This document shows positions 56,747-64,000 of a stretch of DNA of 64,000 nucleotides, one piece after another. The stretch's first letter is position 1; each line of letters begins with the position of its first letter. Source of the stretch: Dehalococcoidia bacterium (lineage in GTDB: Bacteria; Chloroflexota; Dehalococcoidia; Lucifugimonadales; SHYT01). Made by a program: the position numbers and the translations under genes. The notes beneath the pieces are model-generated. The model was not told the origin of the DNA and searched no databases. It saw only the letters and a program-made list of their open reading frames with translations. Where the stretch lies: contig SHYA01000001.1 in the NCBI GenBank assembly GCA_009693055.1, forward strand, positions 1-64,000. Reading direction: 5' to 3'.

Positions 56747-57331
56747 GTGACAAATCCGGTAAACGGACCTTATGGTTCCCGCAAAGGCTCCCCCGAAGGC
56801 TTCTGGGAGGCCCACCGTGACGAGCTCAAGAAGATCCTTGGCCAAATTCGCCCACAGGGCATTGATGCCCTGGCCTCCCTCCTGCGTGCTCGGAGGCAAC
56901 AGGGAGGTACAGTGTATTTGGCGGGCAACGGCGGCAGCGCCGCCAACGCCTCCCATGCAGGCGTCCATCTCAGAGAGTGTGGAATTAAAGCAGTCTGCCT
57001 CAACGATAGCCACGCGCACCTGACCGCCATCGGCAACGACTTTGGCTATCAGCACGTCTTCACAAAGAGCCTCCCCGGCGAGCGGCTGGATTCTGCTGAC
57101 ATGGTTCTCGTCTTCTCCTGCTCGGGGAAGTCCCCGAACATCCTCAACCTGCTGAAGCTGGCACGACAGCATGCCGCCGCGACGGCCGGAGTCCTTGGGT
57201 TCAGGGGCGGCCAGGCAGCCCAAAGCTGCGACGTGCACCTCTCCTTGGACTCGGAGAACTACGGCGCGCTGGAGGACGCACACAGCGCCGTCATCCATGT
57301 CCTGAGAGCGATGCTCCTGGAGCGGGTTTAG
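56747..57331 (+). CDS. SIS-domain protein (GmhA-like phosphoheptose isomerase)
   Basis: 194 aa from a GTG with GGAGG four bases upstream. VYLAGNGGSAANASHAGVHL is the GmhA/SIS active region, and VLVFSCSGKSPNILNLLKLA the phosphosugar-binding loop. It would isomerise or bind a sugar phosphate. It is divergent from the epimerase with only 45 bp between them, so the two probably share control. Confidence 0.88.
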   Translation: MTNPVNGPYGSRKGSPEGFWEAHRDELKKILGQIRPQGIDALASLLRARRQQGGTVYLAGNGGSAANASHAGVHLRECGIKAVCLNDSHAHLTAIGNDFGYQHVFTKSLPGERLDSADMVLVFSCSGKSPNILNLLKLARQHAAATAGVLGFRGGQAAQSCDVHLSLDSENYGALEDAHSAVIHVLRAMLLERV

Positions 57332-57508
57332 ACACCCGAGCTTGTAGGACTGGAGAGCAGCCTCAAGCCCTTTTGGGCTGGGCGTAAACGTGCGCTCAAA
57401 CTGGTTACACCTTGGAGGGGTGCCACGAGCATTTCGTTCGGTTAGGTGGAAGCACGTATGCGCACGGCCTGACCAGTTGGGATAGAGGGGAAGTTTACCG
57501 ATTTTCCC

Positions 57509-59749
57509 CTACGACGCGGGCGACGGCGCGGGCCCCGGTTCCCTTCTCGGTGCCGTGCGTGGCTCCTCCACAGTTTGGCGTGGGGCCTCCACCAGCTTAA
57601 CCGCTGCCGCGGGCTCGCTTGGAGGCGCAGGCGGCGGAAGGGGCTGCAACAGCTCCTCCATGCTAGGTGGCTCGGAGGCGAAGAGCTTCTGGAGCGCCTC
57701 ACCCTCCACCGACTCAAACTGGGCCAAGTAGCGGGCAATTTGCATGAGCTTGCGCTTATGGGTTGTCAGGAGCGTCTCGGCCCGTTCGTAGGCCTCCTCC
57801 ACCAACCGCTTCACCTCTTCGTCAATCCCACGGGCCACGTCGTCGCTGTAGTCCCGCTGCTCCACGATCTCCTTGCCCAAGAAGATCATCTCCTCGCGCC
57901 GGCCGAAGGTGCGCGGCCCCAGGCCCATCAGGCCAACGGAGCTCTTGATGAGGACCTTCACCTTGCTCTCGTCCAGCCTGACACCCGCGCTCTGGAGAAC
58001 ATCAAAGAGGGTCGTCTTGGCCTCCTTGCGCGAGCGGTACACCCTGTCGCTTGTGCCGGTAACGAGGAGGTCGTCGCCGTACACCTCAATACTCTTGATG
58101 GCGCCAGCCTTGATATGCTCGAGCACCGTGCTGACAGGCAGCTCCTCCACGTCCAGCGATGTGCGGTCACTCATGCCGTAGCGGGTGACCATAGCGCGGG
58201 CGAGCTGCGTCGCCTGCTCAAGGTCGTTACTCGCGCCGGTGGAGATATCGTCGTTGTACATGACCGCCTCAGCAACGCGGCCACCCATGGCGACCGAGAT
58301 GCGGGCCTTGAACTGGCGCTTCGTCCACACGTAGCGGTCCTCCTGCGGGAGGGAGCGTGTATAGCCGCCCATTGCGCCGCGCGCCACAACCGAGATCTTC
58401 TGCACCGGGTCTGCCTCCGGAATGAGGTTCCCCACCAGGGCGTGTCCCGCCTCGTGGTAGGCCGTGACCTCCTTTTCCTTTGGCCTGATGACGCGGCTCT
58501 TCCGCTCTGGGCCCGCGATGATCCGGTCAATCGCCTCGGCCACGTCCGGGGCTGCCATCATCTTGCGGCCGCGGCGCGCCGCCAGGATAGCGGCCTCGTT
58601 CACCAGGTTGGCCAGGTCGGCGCCGCTGAATCCGGGCGTCTGGTGAGCGATCGACTCCACGATCACGTCCGGACCCACCGGCTTGCCCTTGAGGTGCACC
58701 TTCAAAATGCCGATACGGCCGGCAATGTCGGGATTGTCCAGCGTAACGCGCCGGTCAAAGCGTCCAGGGCGCAGCAGCGCGGGGTCCAGAATGTCCGGCC
58801 GGTTTGTGGCCGCCAGCACGATGATGTTGGTGCCCGTCTCAAACCCGTCCATCTCGACCAGGATCTGGTTGAGCGTCTGCTCCCGCTCGTCGTGGCCTCC
58901 GCCGAGGCCTGCGCCCCGGTGCCGTCCAACGGCGTCAATCTCGTCAATGAACACGATGCACGGCGCGTTCCGCTTGGCCTGCTCAAACAGGTCGCGCACG
59001 CGGGAGGCGCCGACGCCCACGAACATCTCCACAAACTCGGAGCCGCTTATGGAGAAGAACGGCACGCCCGCCTCGCCGGCGACCGCCTTGGCCATCAGGG
59101 TCTTGCCGGTCCCCGGGGGGCCTATCAGCAGCACGCCGCGCGGCACCCGCGCTCCCAGTGCGGCGAATCGTTCCGGGGTCTTCAGGAACTCCACGACCTC
59201 CTGGAGCTCCTGCTTCGCCTCTTCAATCCCCGCAACGTCTGCGAAGGTCACCGTAGACCGATTGGCCGCGAACAGCCGCGCACGGCTGCGCCCAAAGTTC
59301 ATCGTCTGCGAGCCGGCGCCCTGCGCCTGGCGCATCATGAACAGGAGTAAGCCGCCAAAGAAGATGAGGGGCAGGAAGTTGAGCAGAATGCCAAAGAAGC
59401 TGCCCAGGCCACTGCTCCCCTTGACCACAACCTCTACGCCGCCGGTGCCGGTCTTGATTCCCTGCCGCTCCAGTATGTCAAAGATGCCGGTGTCCGCTTC
59501 TTTCCGGGACTTCAAGCTCTTGCCGTCCACGGTGAACACCATAAGGTCGTTCCCGCGCACCTCAATCCGCTGGACGCGTTCGGCCTTCGCAAGCTCCACC
59601 ACGCTGCTGAGTGAGATGTCCTCGGAGCTCCCAATGGGGCGGAACAGCGACCAAACGATGGCAATAACCGCCGCGCCAATCAGCAAGTAGATCAGCACCG
59701 TGCGCATCGTTCGAGGGTTCTTGTTCGTGGGTTGAGGTTGCCGGTTCAC
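57509..59749 (-). CDS. ftsH: ATP-dependent zinc metalloprotease FtsH with a duplicated extracytoplasmic-type domain
   Basis: 746 aa, against about 640-670 normally. In order: TM1 (14-36), extracytoplasmic domain (44-116), TM2 (118-138), AAA module with GPPGTGKT (210-217), and M41 peptidase with HEAGH (432-436) and third ligand Asp near 509. Between TRYGMSDR and [11 protein letters not shown], residues about 530-609 are an insert. It resembles the protein's own N-terminal domain: [20 protein letters not shown] and [27 protein letters not shown] Pro-rich tail ends the protein. GTG 59749 was chosen; ATG 59707 is possible. Confidence 0.94.
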   Translation of the reverse strand: MNRQPQPTNKNPRTMRTVLIYLLIGAAVIAIVWSLFRPIGSSEDISLSSVVELAKAERVQRIEVRGNDLMVFTVDGKSLKSRKEADTGIFDILERQGIKTGTGGVEVVVKGSSGLGSFFGILLNFLPLIFFGGLLLFMMRQAQGAGSQTMNFGRSRARLFAANRSTVTFADVAGIEEAKQELQEVVEFLKTPERFAALGARVPRGVLLIGPPGTGKTLMAKAVAGEAGVPFFSISGSEFVEMFVGVGASRVRDLFEQAKRNAPCIVFIDEIDAVGRHRGAGLGGGHDEREQTLNQILVEMDGFETGTNIIVLAATNRPDILDPALLRPGRFDRRVTLDNPDIAGRIGILKVHLKGKPVGPDVIVESIAHQTPGFSGADLANLVNEAAILAARRGRKMMAAPDVAEAIDRIIAGPERKSRVIRPKEKEVTAYHEAGHALVGNLIPEADPVQKISVVARGAMGGYTRSLPQEDRYVWTKRQFKARISVAMGGRVAEAVMYNDDISTGASNDLEQATQLARAMVTRYGMSDRTSLDVEELPVSTVLEHIKAGAIKSIEVYGDDLLVTGTSDRVYRSRKEAKTTLFDVLQSAGVRLDESKVKVLIKSSVGLMGLGPRTFGRREEMIFLGKEIVEQRDYSDDVARGIDEEVKRLVEEAYERAETLLTTHKRKLMQIARYLAQFESVEGEALQKLFASEPPSMEELLQPLPPPAPPSEPAAAVKLVEAPRQTVEEPRTAPRREPGPAPSPAS

Positions 59750-60111
59750 GGTGTTCCCCCCCGCCTTCAGAAGCCGCCTGAAGGCTTCCGCTCCATCATA
59801 TCGCACCGCACCGCTGAAAGCAAAAGCGCCCGAGCCGGCGGCGCCCGCCGGCGGCGCCCTATGCCCCGCGCCCTGATGAGCATGGTAACCTTGACCCCGA
59901 CGCTTTGGACCCGTACTGCTTCCACCACTCTCCCCGCATCCACCACGCATACGTGCGTTCGCGTGAACCTAGTTGTTCTAGGCATTGTACCTCATCTTCC
60001 CCTCCAGTCTCTTGGCAGCCCCCTGGTGCAGGCCGCCTTCGCAAGGTGCAAGGACGCGCGCTCAGTGGGAAGGCGCGCGCGTCACGCCTGGCGGCTGGTA
60101 GAATTGGCGCA
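59750..60111. other. Intergenic region between divergent ftsH and mutS2
   Basis: 362 bp with no gene seen. It holds the tandem GCCGGCGGCGCC twice, a small hairpin CCTAG-TTGTT-CTAGG (about 59968-59982), and next to it ATTGTA, which is a TACAAT -10-like box on the reverse strand for ftsH without a clear -35. At the mutS2 end TGGTAGAAT (60096-60104), an extended -10, lies 7 bp before the ATG. Confidence 0.6.
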
Positions 60112-62589
60112 ATGAGTTCATCCACCTCACGTGAAGCTGCTGACGGCCAGCGCGCCTCTACGGCGTCTCTTCGCTCCCTCTCCGAAGAGGAGCAGCGGAC
60201 GAAAACGCTGGGGTTGCTGGAGTTCACGGCTGTCCGCGAGCGTCTGGCGGGCCACACCTCGTCCTCTCTGGGCGCGGAGCTGGCGCGGGTCTTAGAGCCG
60301 TCCTACGACACGGCCCTGGTGGAGCGCCTGGGCTGGGAGACGGCCGAGGCGCGACAGCTCCTTACAGAAGGCGCCGACCTGGACTGCTCCGGCCTCATTG
60401 ATGTACGCGCCCACCTGGACCGCGCGGCGAAGGCCGGCGTCCTATCAGGCGTTGAGCTGCGCGAGGTCGCACTGGCTTTCCAGACCACGTACCAGGTGCG
60501 CCAGCTGCTCCTCCGCAGGAAAAGCGGCAAGCTTGTCCTTGCCGGTATCGCAGAAGGCATCCCTGACCTCCAGGCGCAGGCCAAGGCGATCAACCACGCG
60601 ATAGGGCGGCAGGGAGAGGTGATGGACGCCGCGTCGTCGGACCTCCGCGGGCTGCGGGCCGAGGTGCGCGCAGCGTTCCAGCGCTTGCAGGACCTGCTCA
60701 TGCGCATCGCCCGTTCTTCCCTGGGCCGGCACGTGCTTCAGGAGCCGGTCATCACGGAGCGCAACTCGCGGCCCGTGCTGCTGGTCAAGTCGTCCGAGCG
60801 CAGCCGCCTCCCCGGCCTCGTGCACGACGTGTCGGAGAGCGGCGCCACCATCTTTGTCGAGCCGATGGCGGCCATCCCACACGCCAACCGGCTCCAGGAG
60901 GCCCGCGCAGCCGAGACCCGCGAGGTGGATCGCATCCTGCGCAGCCTCTCTGAACAGGTGGGCGCTCGCGCGCCGGAGGCGCACCACGCGCTGGAGCTGG
61001 TTGCCTACGTGGACCTTCTGTCCGCCAAAGCGCGCTACGGGGCCGCGCTGGGCGCCCTCTCCTCGCCTGTGCCCACCGTTACGGAGGCCACGCTGAGGCT
61101 CGTCGAGGCACGCCATCCCCTCCTCTTTGGGAATGTCGTGCCCCTCTCCCTCGCTCTTGGCGCCGGCGCGGCGCTTCAGGGGCGCGACGGGCAGCCGGTC
61201 CGGTGCGTCATGCTGGTCACCGGCCCGAACGCGGGCGGCAAGACGGTCGCCCTCAAGACCGTCGGACTGCTCGCCCTGATGCACCAGGCAGGCTTCCAAC
61301 TGCCGGCGGCGGCGGGCACCGCGCTGCCGGTCTTTGACGCCGTGTACGCGGACATCGGCGACCAGCAGAGTATCCTACGTTCCCTCTCCAGCTTCACCGC
61401 CCACCTTACGGCCCTTCAGGAGGTGCTGCGCAAGGTGACCGCGAGGTCGCTCGTGCTCCTGGACGAGCTGGGGTCCAGCACCGACCCGGAAGAGGGCGCC
61501 GCGCTGGGCAAGGCAGTCCTGGAATCGCTGCGAGACCGCGGCGTGCTCACCATCGCCACCACGCACTACCGGGAGCTGGCGGCGTTTGTGCAGGAGCAGT
61601 CGGGCATGGTCAACGCCAGCGTGGAGCTTGACCCGGACACGCTCACGCCCACCTACCAACTCACTGTCGGGCTCCCGGGGCGCAGCTACGCGCTGGCCAT
61701 CGCTTCACGCCTGAACCTTGACCCTGCCGTCGTGGAGCGGGCCAGAGCACTGCTCCCGGGCCCTGCACGCCGCGCGGACCAGCTTCTGGAAGAGCTGGAG
61801 CGTGAGCGCCAGGCCGCGGCGGAGGCCCGCCGGCAGGCGCAGGAGGCGCTCGCCGGCGCGGAGGCCCTCAAGAACGAGCTGCGCGAACGACTTGACACGG
61901 TTGAGCAGGAGAAGGAGCAGATGCTCGCCCAGGCGCGGCAGGAGCTTCAGGAGCGGGTCGCCGACCTGCTGGCGCAGGTGGAAGCGACCGAGGAGGCGCT
62001 GAAGGCAAGCCGGAGCGCAACCCTGCCGGCAGCGGCCGCTCCGGCCTTCGCGCAGGCTCAGCAGCAGGCCGCCAGGCTCCGCAAGCAGCTCCGCGCTCCG
62101 CAGTGGCAGCCCGCAAGGCCCGACCATGAGGCGTGGCTGAAGGCGCTGCGCCCAGGGGACCCCGTCCGGGTGCAAGGCTTCAACTTGGACGGCCGCGTGC
62201 TGGCCCCGCTGGACGAGAAAGGGATGCTGCAAGTGCAGGTGGGCGCGCTGCGGATACACGTCCGGGGCGAGCAGACCTTGCCTCCATCTTCTGGAGCGAA
62301 GGCCGCTCCATCATTCCCCAAGACCTCTGCGGTGGCTCGCCAGCTAGGGGGAAGGCCGGAGGAAGAGCTTGACGTGCGCGGCCTCCGCGCGGACGAGGCG
62401 CTCGTGCGCCTGGAGCCTTTTCTCGACCAGGCCCTGCTCCACGGCCTCAGCAAAGTGAGGGTCATTCACGGCGTCGGCACGGGCGCGCTCCGCCTGGCCT
62501 TCCGGGAGCGCCTCACAGGCCACCCCGCGGTCAGGTCGTGGTCACCAGCGGACCGCAGCGACGGCTCCACCACCGTATTGCTGACGTAG
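60112..62589 (+). CDS. mutS2: Endonuclease MutS2
   Basis: 826 aa. MutS-like core and lever helices are followed by the ATPase (GPNAGGKTVALKTVGLLALM, LLDELGSSTDPEEGAALGKA, TTHYRELAAF). Then comes a long coiled-coil (residues about 545-655), a KOW-like stretch (PGDPVRVQGFNLDGRVL) and the C-terminal Smr nuclease domain (ELDVRGLRADEALVRLEPFL, IHGVGTGALR). It acts against recombination or in rescue of collided ribosomes, depending on species. The start MSSSTSREA (60112) is nearly at the predicted transcription start. Confidence 0.95.
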   Translation: MSSSTSREAADGQRASTASLRSLSEEEQRTKTLGLLEFTAVRERLAGHTSSSLGAELARVLEPSYDTALVERLGWETAEARQLLTEGADLDCSGLIDVRAHLDRAAKAGVLSGVELREVALAFQTTYQVRQLLLRRKSGKLVLAGIAEGIPDLQAQAKAINHAIGRQGEVMDAASSDLRGLRAEVRAAFQRLQDLLMRIARSSLGRHVLQEPVITERNSRPVLLVKSSERSRLPGLVHDVSESGATIFVEPMAAIPHANRLQEARAAETREVDRILRSLSEQVGARAPEAHHALELVAYVDLLSAKARYGAALGALSSPVPTVTEATLRLVEARHPLLFGNVVPLSLALGAGAALQGRDGQPVRCVMLVTGPNAGGKTVALKTVGLLALMHQAGFQLPAAAGTALPVFDAVYADIGDQQSILRSLSSFTAHLTALQEVLRKVTARSLVLLDELGSSTDPEEGAALGKAVLESLRDRGVLTIATTHYRELAAFVQEQSGMVNASVELDPDTLTPTYQLTVGLPGRSYALAIASRLNLDPAVVERARALLPGPARRADQLLEELERERQAAAEARRQAQEALAGAEALKNELRERLDTVEQEKEQMLAQARQELQERVADLLAQVEATEEALKASRSATLPAAAAPAFAQAQQQAARLRKQLRAPQWQPARPDHEAWLKALRPGDPVRVQGFNLDGRVLAPLDEKGMLQVQVGALRIHVRGEQTLPPSSGAKAAPSFPKTSAVARQLGGRPEEELDVRGLRADEALVRLEPFLDQALLHGLSKVRVIHGVGTGALRLAFRERLTGHPAVRSWSPADRSDGSTTVLLT

Positions 62590-62601
62590 CCCCTTTGAGC
62601 G

Positions 62602-62904
62602 TCATGCGCCCTTGTTCTCGCCCTTGGTCTCATTTGAGGGTTTCGCGCTTTCCGCGTCCGCAGCCTCCAGCGGCCGCTCCCGGAAGTACACGCCCCAGCG
62701 CCGCATCAGCCGCGTCACCTCCGCATCGTTCAGCCGCACCAGCTCCTTGAAGAAGCCGGCCAGGCTGTGCGCATGGCGCGTGTCGTCTTTGCAGACCCAG
62801 GACATTTCGCCGGGCACCACGTACAGGAGGCCGTTCTGGTGCTCGCACTCCACCTCAATGCGCGTGCCCTCGGTGCCCTGCTTCACGATGAGACCGCGGC
62901 TCAT
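62602..62904 (-). CDS. Hypothetical protein downstream of rtcB
   Basis: 100 aa, family not recognised. It begins MSRGLIVKQGTEGTRIEVEC, contains YVVPGEMSWVCKDDTRHAHSL and LNDAEVTRLMRRWGVYF, and ends in a charged tail. The start at 62904 has AAAGGAG at good spacing. It is 20 bp after rtcB on the same strand and probably co-transcribed. It does not resemble archease, the usual RtcB partner. Confidence 0.7.
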   Translation of the reverse strand: MSRGLIVKQGTEGTRIEVECEHQNGLLYVVPGEMSWVCKDDTRHAHSLAGFFKELVRLNDAEVTRLMRRWGVYFRERPLEAADAESAKPSNETKGENKGA

Positions 62905-62924
62905 TGGCGTGCTCCTTTCTCGCA

Positions 62925-64000
62925 TTACCCCTTGATGACGCCCAGCGGGCGCAGGCGCGCAACCTTGCGGGCGAGGCCGGCGTCGTGGCAGACGCCCACC
63001 ACCTCGTCCACGTCCTTGTAGGCCAGCGACGCCTCCTCGGCCAGCGAAGCCCACCCGCCGGCGCGCGCGACGATGCCTTGCTCCGCCAGCTCCTCGCGGA
63101 TGTCACGCCCCTTGAGAAGCCGCTTGGCCTCGGCCCGGCTCTCGATCCGTCCCGCGCCGTGGCACGTCGTCCCAAACGTGTCTTCCAGGGACCGCTCGCC
63201 GCCCACGCACAGGTAGGAGGCGCGCCCCATGTCGCCGGGGATGGTCACCGGCTGCCCAATCGCCCGGTACCGGGCGGGAATGTCCGGGTGGCCCGCGGGG
63301 AACGCGCGCGTCGCCCCCTTGCGGTGCACGCACAGCTGCACCCGCTTTCCGTCCACCTGGTGCGTTTCCATCTTGGCGATGTTGTGCGCCACGTCGTACA
63401 CCTGGTGCATGCCCATCTCCTGCCACGGCCTGCCGAACACTTTTTCAAACGCCAGACGGGTCCAGTGGGCGATGCATTGCCGGTTGGCCCACGCGAAGTT
63501 GGCCGCGCAGCGCATCGCCTTCAGGTACTGTTGCCCCTCCTCCGACAGGGTGGGCACGCACGCAAGCTGCCGGTCCGGCACGCTGATGCCGTAGATTGCC
63601 ATTGTGTCATCCATGATGCGGACATAGTCGTCGCACACCTGGTGTCCAAAGCCGCGCGAGCCGCAGTGGACCATCACCACCACCTGCCCCGGTCCCGAAA
63701 TCCCGAAAGCCTTGGCGATGGCGGGGTTCACTACGTCATCCACGACCTGCACCTCCAGGAAGTGGTTGCCGGAGCCGAGCGTGCCGAGCTGGTCTGCGCC
63801 GCGTTGTCTTGGCTTTGGGCCGACCGCCGCCGGGTCGGCGCCGGCGATGCATCCCCCCTCCTCGGTAACCTCAAGATCTTCCGGGACGCCGTACCCGTGC
63901 CGCACCGACCACCTCGCGCCCTCGCGCATCACCTCCTCGCCCTGCGCGGGCGTCAGCCTGATGGCGCCGGCGGACCCCAGCCCGGAGGGGACATCCTCGT
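62925..64000 (-). CDS. rtcB: RNA-splicing ligase RtcB (3' part; runs off window)
   Basis: The frame is open to the right edge, so the 335-aa ORF listed is not the true start; EDVPSGLGSAGAIRLTP precedes it. RtcB joins 2',3'-cyclic phosphate or 3'-phosphate RNA ends to 5'-OH ends. Metal and GMP-site motifs are present: GTLGSGNHFLEVQ, VHCGSRGFGHQ, GDMGRASYLCVGG and the guanylylated His region TCHGAGRIESR. It repairs RNA or tRNA in bacteria. Confidence 0.95.
   Translation of the reverse strand, partial: EDVPSGLGSAGAIRLTPAQGEEVMREGARWSVRHGYGVPEDLEVTEEGGCIAGADPAAVGPKPRQRGADQLGTLGSGNHFLEVQVVDDVVNPAIAKAFGISGPGQVVVMVHCGSRGFGHQVCDDYVRIMDDTMAIYGISVPDRQLACVPTLSEEGQQYLKAMRCAANFAWANRQCIAHWTRLAFEKVFGRPWQEMGMHQVYDVAHNIAKMETHQVDGKRVQLCVHRKGATRAFPAGHPDIPARYRAIGQPVTIPGDMGRASYLCVGGERSLEDTFGTTCHGAGRIESRAEAKRLLKGRDIREELAEQGIVARAGGWASLAEEASLAYKDVDEVVGVCHDAGLARKVARLRPLGVIKG

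Noticed and set aside
57332-57508. Possible small RNA between the SIS gene and ftsH (AGCCC-TTTT-GGGCT hairpin)
   Set aside because: Only a 5-bp stem, no promoter, no match to SRP RNA, 6S, tmRNA or RNase P signatures.
59837-59870. Tandem GCCGGCGGCGCC as a functional repeat
   Set aside because: Two copies of a GC-only 12-mer in GC-rich DNA can arise by chance, and no further copies or pairing partner were seen.

Overview
This is a 64 kb, GC-rich (roughly 63-65% by eye), gene-dense bacterial chromosome segment. Gene content and gene style suggest a member of the Chloroflexota, probably near Dehalococcoidia/SAR202-type lineages. The clues are an HspR-controlled hspR-grpE-dnaK operon, PyrR attenuation of a pyr-car operon, PAC2 and AcuC-like genes, and dispersed TGTCATTCTGAGCG-type repeats of a kind I associate with that phylum. 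The phylum call is inference; no rRNA is present to test it. There is no CRISPR array, prophage or intact insertion sequence. One decayed IS1595-type transposase sits in a small AT-richer patch.

Layout. 1-3.0 kb (minus): the translation/transcription cluster tRNA-Thr, tRNA-Tyr, tRNA-Thr, tuf, rpmG, secE, nusG, rplK (rplK runs off the left edge). 3.1-10.6 kb (minus): larC and larE (nickel-pincer cofactor synthesis) behind radA, then clpC behind an S1-domain protein with a clear promoter. 10.8-15.3 kb (plus): corA, an AcuC-like deacetylase, the IS remnant with an atypical membrane protein on the minus strand, and a PAC2 protein. 15.4-19.0 kb (minus): hspR-grpE-dnaK plus a small unknown gene, with two overlapping small Cys-motif genes leaving divergently. 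19.5-23.2 kb: DUF309, a sulfite-oxidase-like molybdoenzyme, SOS-type dinB, a DUF2182 membrane protein and tRNA-Pro.

23.3-34 kb: an aldolase/dehydrogenase pair, ilvE, plsY with two overlapping membrane genes, thioredoxin- and glutaredoxin-like proteins, argC, tRNA-Glu, a methyltransferase, xdhC-mocA (molybdenum hydroxylase maturation) and a dienelactone hydrolase. 34.7-43.2 kb (minus): a Usp protein, then pyrR-pyrB-pyrC-carA-carB with a visible PyrR-binding loop and terminator, preceded by a monocistronic gene for a 16-residue basic peptide. 43.3-49.9 kb: an MFS transporter with a possible leader peptide, tRNA-Gly, cmk (no canonical start codon) with plsC, gyrA and a class-I glutamine amidotransferase. 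50-57.3 kb: an SDR, an ABC-2 exporter, apt, an MBL-fold hydrolase and a nucleotide-sugar group (DegT aminotransferase, frameshifted epimerase, SIS isomerase). 57.5-64 kb: ftsH, mutS2, a small unknown gene and rtcB (runs off the right edge).

Most notable observation: the FtsH here is about 80 residues longer than usual because a second copy of its own extracytoplasmic (FtsH_ext-like) domain is inserted in the M41 peptidase domain, just after the third zinc ligand. Other items worth a second look are the 16-aa basic peptide gene, the coupled pair of small Cys-motif genes, the LexA-type box and RBS-pairing inverted repeat at dinB, the cmk start, and palindromes that occur inside carB and dinB.
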